Assembly (NCBI RefSeq): GCF_017873335.1
Contig: NZ_JAGGKB010000006.1
Coordinates: 41,085 to 105,084, forward strand
DNA length: 64,000 nt
Reading direction: 5' to 3'
From: Thermococcus stetteri
GTDB lineage: Archaea; Methanobacteriota_B; Thermococci; Thermococcales; Thermococcaceae
A program made the position numbers and the translations under genes. Under the pieces are notes generated by a model that saw only the letters and a list, made by a program, of their open reading frames with translations, ran no database searches and was not told the DNA's origin. Positions 60,095 to 64,000 of this stretch are shown one piece after another (position 1 is the first letter of the stretch; each line of letters starts with the position of its first letter).

Positions 60095-60904
60095 TCACCC
60101 CATCTTCGCCTTCCAGTACACCAGTACGAGCACTAAAATAATCCCCGTGAGAAGAACCCCGTAGAATTTCAGGGACTCTTCTTGACACGTTGGCAGGCTG
60201 TTCTCGATGCCCTTCGTAAAATTCAACCTCCAAAGGAAGTTCCCGTCATAATAAAGCACAGTGAGGTTCTCCCAACCAAACGGAACGAAGGGGGTCTCTG
60301 GACGAAAGAACAGTAAAACACCTCCTCTCAGAAACACGGAGCTTAGGGTCACGTTATCAGGAATGTTTATGCTCAGATTGCCTGGAATTTCAATAACATA
60401 GGAAACGCTTCCATTTGAGGTGTAGATTTTAGAATCATTGATGTAGGCTGGATAATCATTACTCGATATCGAGTAGTTCTCGGAGCGCATTGCACTGACG
60501 ATCTGCGAGGGGAGCTTCATCGCCCTTCTAATACATGGCCCCTCAGGATTGATGACCATTCCATTACTGATATACCACAGGCCATTATGGAAGACGTAGC
60601 GAAGCTCGTCGCCCCCGATTGTGTTTCCGAGATAATAGATCCTCCCGTCCTTGAAGTAGAAGTAGTACTCTCCAACCATGCTCGGGGTGGGTACCCCCTG
60701 CATTCCGGGGCCCAGCGCGTCCCAGGAAAGCGTTATTATCGCGTCGTCTTCCCCGGCCTTGATGAAGGGATAGAAACTGCAGTACTCGGTGGGAGCAAGA
60801 ACCGGATTCGGGCCGCAGAGGGATCTGGTGGCCGAGACGAAGGGTAGGAACGAAAGCGACAATAGAAAAAGAACAAGCCCTACCTTCCACATGCATTTAC
60901 ACAT
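60095..60904 (-). CDS. Surface protein with signal peptide and C-terminal membrane anchor
   Basis: 269 residues from ATG 60904 (GGAGGGG upstream). Signal peptide VGLVLFLLSLSFLPFVSATR. The ectodomain has several Cys (SLCGPNP, EYCSFYP, GPCIRRA, PTCQEE) and many N-x-S/T sites (ENYSIS, NGSVSY, NLSINI). A final helix FYGVLLTGIILVLVLVYW with a basic tail anchors it. Same architecture as the upstream gene, so they are paralogs in form. Function unknown. Confidence 0.7.
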   Translation of the reverse strand: MCKCMWKVGLVLFLLSLSFLPFVSATRSLCGPNPVLAPTEYCSFYPFIKAGEDDAIITLSWDALGPGMQGVPTPSMVGEYYFYFKDGRIYYLGNTIGGDELRYVFHNGLWYISNGMVINPEGPCIRRAMKLPSQIVSAMRSENYSISSNDYPAYINDSKIYTSNGSVSYVIEIPGNLSINIPDNVTLSSVFLRGGVLLFFRPETPFVPFGWENLTVLYYDGNFLWRLNFTKGIENSLPTCQEESLKFYGVLLTGIILVLVLVYWKAKMG

Positions 60905-60941
60905 ATGGGACCCCTCCCTTTTCAATTCTGCTTAAATTGAT

Positions 60942-61919
60942 CTAGACATGCCTCCTAATCCCCCAGTAAACTAGTATAAACATTAGGATGGCTCCAGTAA
61001 GGATAACTAAAGACTTGGGGAGGGTTAATCTCCGGGAAAAATTACTCCTATCCCCACATCCTGGAGGCTCCTGTACGCTACCCACATGCATTTTTAGGTG
61101 AGTTAGGTTCTTCCCGCCATAAAAGAACAGAAGCGGTAACTCTGAAGCGGGTCCTCTCCCATTAACTTTAACATCTCCGGGGTAATAGATGAGAATTCCC
61201 TTACCGACAGGTAGTGCATAAAGGGTTGAGAGTACATTGAGCGTTTTGTTCCCAAAGAAGCCTGATACATATCCGTCAAATTCAGTCACCGGAATCCCAT
61301 AAGTTAAATTTGCAAGTCTAAAGACTATGAAACCGTTCTCAATGACTCCCTTGACACCTGAGGGACTTTTCTGTGGGGTGTTGGCGAAATAGCTCAGAAT
61401 CTCGGTTCTATTACATTTTGTGCGCTCTGTCCCGTTCTGAAATTCAAGTCTTGTGCAGTTCCATATGAGAGAGGCACAACCATCGAAGCGATAAACTCTC
61501 ATTTCGGTTTTTTTGGCGGTGAGTGTAAGGTTCTTTGTCTCCCCGTTGATCGTCATAGTGACGTTTTTGTAGGGAACTACCATCTGCTTGCGCTGGAGAA
61601 TGTAAAAAGTCCCGTTAATCTCGGCCACTACTGATGGTTCGTCGAGTAGAGGATTACTTTTTCCTAAAAACAGCAAGTCGCTTCCATTGAAAAGATAGTA
61701 AAGGTCGTACTCCCCATCGGGCATGTTACGCCTAAGTGTTTCTTCCCCCGCAACCCTCTCGCATATCCATTCAGAATGGTGCACAATAATAAATGCATAT
61801 CCATTGCTGGGTAGGATTGAGGTTATTGAATAGGTTTCATAAGGCTCACAAGTCTCACCAGAAACTAATGGAAAAATAAGTAGCAAAACTAAAAACGAGA
61901 TTTTAAAAGAGTTATACAT
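60942..61919 (-). CDS. Surface protein with signal peptide and C-terminal membrane anchor
   Basis: 325 residues from ATG 61919 (GGGGGAT upstream), overlapping the DUF4855 gene by eight bases. Signal peptide FKISFLVLLLIFPLVSGETC. Beta-rich ectodomain with N-glycosylation sites (NGTFYI, NVTMTI, NLTLTA, NCTRLE) and cysteines. Last helix SLVILTGAILMFILVYWGIR. It is the middle gene of a three-gene unit. Function unknown; perhaps acts on the cell-surface glycan together with its neighbour. Confidence 0.7.
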   Translation of the reverse strand: MYNSFKISFLVLLLIFPLVSGETCEPYETYSITSILPSNGYAFIIVHHSEWICERVAGEETLRRNMPDGEYDLYYLFNGSDLLFLGKSNPLLDEPSVVAEINGTFYILQRKQMVVPYKNVTMTINGETKNLTLTAKKTEMRVYRFDGCASLIWNCTRLEFQNGTERTKCNRTEILSYFANTPQKSPSGVKGVIENGFIVFRLANLTYGIPVTEFDGYVSGFFGNKTLNVLSTLYALPVGKGILIYYPGDVKVNGRGPASELPLLFFYGGKNLTHLKMHVGSVQEPPGCGDRSNFSRRLTLPKSLVILTGAILMFILVYWGIRRHV

Positions 61920-62934
61920 ACTTATCCCCCAATCTTCTAGTAAATCCCTCCATTTCACTAATGACATTCAGGTCAATGCTGAAATAGTATGCTCTGTTCG
62001 GATATAAATTTCCCAAGATATCCTTCTGCACTTTGGTGTAGTGGTATGCTATGATTTTAGCTTCAGTTGTGTACTGGCTTAAGCATTCTGGACTAAATGT
62101 TGGGGCACAATATTCAATAAGAGATATTCTAAAGTTTTCTTCTAGGTGCGTATGATTGATATAGTAAACGAGCAAACTCTGATCGACTTCCATTTCTATG
62201 TAGATGTTGAACGCATCGTTCTCATTCTTTAGATTTTCAAGTTTTGTCAGCCACTCCTTAAAAACCTCATATGTGTAAGGTATGTAGTCGTTAGTTCCCC
62301 TTGCAATAGCACCTCTTTGGTAGTAATTTGGTTGTACAAAAATGTAATCAAAGAGCCTTGACAGACTGAAAATATTAGTTCTTTCCAGTACCAATGTGCA
62401 GGCGGAAGGTATCCATATAAACTTCTTGTTTAAGTTTCTCGCATAAGTCGATATCTCTTCAATGTCTTCCTCATATACTGTCCCATCGCTCACTTGCCAT
62501 ACATCCTCTAGGCTCCAGTAAAAGCCCTTTAAATTTCCTCCAGTCGAGTTTAAAACTCCATCAATCCACCCTTTCCAGTAGGACACTCCCCTGACACCCT
62601 TGCTGGAAACGTTTGTGTTATTCAATACAGGAATAGAAGCGAAGTAGTCAATAAAACCTTCAAAGTGTCTGTTTAACCAGCTTCCAAATTTGTTTCCATC
62701 GTAATACCCATCATCATATGAATATCCTCTCTGAGGAGTATTCCGACCTTCTCCGTTATCAAGTATCACTGCATAATCAAATCCTAACTTTTTGAAATCA
62801 TCAACAGTTGCAGAAATACCCTGCCAATTCTTGTCCCTTCCATTTATCATTCTCGATTCATACTTCAAACCATTCCATCTAATCCACCAAAGGCCAAGTC
62901 TTGCCATTTGGCATCGCCAATATTTGCTACTCAT
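61912..62934 (-). CDS. DUF4855-type TIM-barrel protein
   Basis: 340 residues. DUF4855-like: VDDFKKLGFDYAVILDNGEG, WLNRHFEGFIDYFASI, GWIDGVLNSTGGNLKGFYWS LEDVWQ, YARNLNKKFIWIPSAC, FDYIFVQPNYYQR and FNIYIEMEVDQSL (two acidic residues in place of a retaining glycosidase pair). The family is thought to act on glycans. No signal peptide is seen. ATG 62934 gives the longest form; a TATA at ~62945 would fit a start at ATG 62907 (MARLGLW) better. First gene of a three-gene unit. Confidence 0.7.
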   Translation of the reverse strand: MSSKYWRCQMARLGLWWIRWNGLKYESRMINGRDKNWQGISATVDDFKKLGFDYAVILDNGEGRNTPQRGYSYDDGYYDGNKFGSWLNRHFEGFIDYFASIPVLNNTNVSSKGVRGVSYWKGWIDGVLNSTGGNLKGFYWSLEDVWQVSDGTVYEEDIEEISTYARNLNKKFIWIPSACTLVLERTNIFSLSRLFDYIFVQPNYYQRGAIARGTNDYIPYTYEVFKEWLTKLENLKNENDAFNIYIEMEVDQSLLVYYINHTHLEENFRISLIEYCAPTFSPECLSQYTTEAKIIAYHYTKVQKDILGNLYPNRAYYFSIDLNVISEMEGFTRRLGDKYV

Positions 62935-62965
62935 GATAGTATAAAAATATTTTGAACAAAAAAGT

Positions 62966-63003
62966 GATACTGTTAGGATAAGCTGTGGGGCGTCAGATTT
63001 AAG
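62966..63003. mobile_element. Solo end of the IS6-type element
   Basis: GATACTGTTAGGATAAGC followed by TGTGGGGCGTCAGATTTAAG matches, with few changes, the right end of the IS at 55553-56321 (GATACTGTCAGGATAAGC, then AGTAGGGCATCAGGTTTAAA). No transposase is attached. The sequence right after it is the cut end of an mrp gene. Confidence 0.7.
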
Positions 63004-63006
63004 TTA

Positions 63007-63162
63007 TCAGCAATACTTCAGGAAAAGGAGGTGGTCGTTCGGCGCCTCGACATCGAGATCCGCCAAGACAAGGTCGTAGCGCTCCCTAAGCGCTATCGCC
63101 AGGTTAATCGCGACCGTGGACTTTCCGGTGCCACCTTTTCCACCACTCACCGCTATCTGCAA
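63007..63162 (-). pseudogene. 5' remnant of a third Mrp/MinD-ferredoxin ATPase gene
   Basis: TTG 63162 (GGAGGTGAGAGC upstream) begins LQIAVSGGKGGTGKSTVAIN and DLVLADLDVEAPNDHLL, then runs into foreign sequence (FLKYC, stop 63007). The Walker A is intact but the ferredoxin insert and the rest are gone. Leader and start region closely copy those of the mrp gene at 27029. The cut coincides with the solo IS end. Confidence 0.85.
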
Positions 63163-63179
63163 GCTCTCACCTCCAGGAA

Positions 63180-63221
63180 TTAGGCTAACCTAAAAGCTTT
63201 TAAGCTTTGTGCATACGCTCA
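63180..63221. promoter_or_regulatory. Shared promoter of the mrp remnant and the third nifX-like gene
   Basis: Plus strand: TTAGGCTAACCTAA (63180-63193), AAGCTTTTAAGC (TATA-like both ways) and TGTGCATACGCTCA (63208-63221). For the mrp remnant the order is palindrome, TATA, TTAGG box, as at 27 and 41 kb. For the plus-strand gene the order is reversed. Confidence 0.6.
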
Positions 63222-63235
63222 AAACGGTGATGCTC

Positions 63236-63643
63236 ATGAGGTGCCTGAAGGTCGCGTTTGGAATGGAGAACGACGAGACGCTCATAGATGCCCACTACGG
63301 GGATTCGGAGTTCTTCGCGATATACGAGGTCTATGAAAACGGGAGCGTTAAGCTTCTCGAAAAGAGGCACAACAGGGCCAAGGACTTCGAGGAAGATGAC
63401 GACGGCCACGGCGACCCCAGGAAGTTCAAGGCCGTCGTGAGCCAGCTCCTCGACGTTGACGTCCTGGCTGCATTCAGAATGGGGCCGAACTTCCTGAGGA
63501 TCCGTGACAAGACCAACAAGGTGGCCTTCTTCACGAGGACGAGGGACCTTAAGATAGCCCTCCAGCGTGTCGTTGAGAACTTCGACGACCTCTGGGAGCA
63601 GACCCAGGCGAAGAAGGCCGAAAAGCCGCCAATAGAGGAGTGA
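63236..63643 (+). CDS. NifX-type cofactor-binding domain protein, third copy
   Basis: 135 residues from ATG 63236 (GGTGAT upstream). The NifX-like fold: MRCLKVAFGMENDETLIDAH YGDSEFFAIYEVYENG, SQLLDVDVLAAFRMGPNFLR and TRTRDLKIALQRVVENFDDL. Instead of a Gly/Arg tail it has an acidic/Lys-rich end. Divergent from the mrp remnant with a common control region, which argues that Mrp and NifX partners work together. Confidence 0.8.
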   Translation: MRCLKVAFGMENDETLIDAHYGDSEFFAIYEVYENGSVKLLEKRHNRAKDFEEDDDGHGDPRKFKAVVSQLLDVDVLAAFRMGPNFLRIRDKTNKVAFFTRTRDLKIALQRVVENFDDLWEQTQAKKAEKPPIEE

Positions 63644-63646
63644 GCG

Positions 63647-63718
63647 ATGAGGTTCCTTGGGATAGTTCCCAAGGTTCCTTTTCGCGGTTCCCTACGCGGT
63701 TTTGGCCTTCTACTTTAA
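63647..63718 (+). pseudogene. Start of a truncated gene behind the third nifX
   Basis: ATG 63647 reads MRFLGIVPKVPFRGSLRGFG and stops at 63716-63718. A neighbouring frame (FAVPYAVLAFYFK) looks like the start of a membrane helix, so this is likely the frameshifted 5' end of a gene cut by the following insertion sequence. Confidence 0.35.
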
Positions 63719-63784
63719 ACCCTAATTCCCATCGGGTCGTTAGATTTATATGCATTTAAATTTTTTGGTTGATTGGGGGTTGTT

Positions 63785-64000
63785 ATGGACTTCCAGAAGG
63801 AAATCCTGATCATAAAATCCGAAATTTACCCGATAGTCAGCAAACACTACCCGAAAAACACCCGCAGGGAAGTACTCAACCTCTACGCGTAACGCGCAAC
63901 ACCGGCTTGCACTTTAACGGAGTCTACAAACACGCTTATAGAATCCTAATTGAGGAAATGAAACCCTTCCCCAAAATCAGGTACGGGAAGAGAACGCTTG
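63785..64000 (+). pseudogene. IS982-type transposase, broken, running off the window
   Basis: MDFQKEILIIKSEIYPIVSK HYPKNTRREVLNLYA, then TAA (~63890), and after a gap in another frame GLHFNGVYKHAYRILIEEMK PFPKIRYGK. This resembles the N-terminal part of the IS982-family transposases of Pyrococcus and Thermococcus. The central ~20 residues are deleted and the frame is lost, so the copy is dead. Its 3' part lies beyond the window. Confidence 0.7.

Noticed and set aside
1..64000. CRISPR arrays, tRNA or rRNA genes
   Set aside because: No regularly spaced direct repeats, no tRNA cloverleaf with TTCGA arm and no rRNA sequence were noticed on reading; short or intron-bearing tRNAs cannot be excluded without a covariance search.

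Overview
The window is a piece of a hyperthermophilic archaeal chromosome of the order Thermococcales, most likely a Thermococcus. The gene set shows this: PCNA next to TFS and a GINS subunit, DUF63 and DUF1931 proteins, a SufC/SufBD pair, Mrp-ferredoxin ATPases, an H/ACA guide RNA, and archaeal promoters (BRE/TATA, GGAGGTG ribosome sites). No species name is claimed.

Layout. 1-4.5 kb: PepSY-like repeat protein, membrane protein, lysophospholipase, and a toxin-antitoxin pair with a frameshift in each gene. 4.5-8.9 kb: a tight six-gene operon led by cstA, with two paralogous small proteins, an ArsA/Get3 ATPase, a DUF59 protein and a membrane protein. 9-13.8 kb: biotin-dependent decarboxylase/carboxyltransferase, TFS, a 58-aa ORF, PCNA, GINS51 and peroxiredoxin. 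13.8-22 kb: secreted protein, acetyltransferase, HTH regulator, HD hydrolase, a three-hairpin H/ACA RNA, MoeA/MoaB and an orphan antitoxin. 22-31 kb: TldE/TldD, MazG-like protein, a pair of Mrp-ferredoxin ATPases, radical SAM protein, methyltransferase, M23-fold protein, DUF364 and MBL proteins. 31-34.6 kb: a decayed ferrous-iron uptake locus with a split FeoA and parts of two different feoB genes around an IS605-like hairpin. 34.7-43.5 kb: NifX-like proteins, ABC exporter, beta-propeller protein, SufC/SufBD, MBL and SDR enzymes. 43.5-50.7 kb: two 5'-truncated genes fused head to head, small membrane proteins, an ECF biotin transporter and a DUF1931 histone-fold protein.

From about 50.7 to 63 kb the DNA is AT-rich and accessory. 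It holds a broken TldE copy, decayed surface proteins, a secreted protein with a glycine-rich hydrophobic tail, a broken IS6-type element, an ABC-exporter remnant, a CopB-type P-ATPase and a three-gene surface/glycan-type operon. A solo IS6-type end at 62,966 abuts a truncated mrp gene. A third NifX gene follows, and the window ends inside a broken IS982-type transposase.

The most notable pattern links distant loci. A palindrome (TGTGCATATGCACA type), a TATA box and a second palindrome (TTAGGnnnnCCTAA type) recur in the same order and spacing in front of an mrp pair, a nifX gene and an mrp remnant (which shares its region with another nifX). A radical SAM gene has the TATA box and second palindrome. 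The suf operon and the first nifX carry the first palindrome. This looks like a metal or Fe-S regulon.
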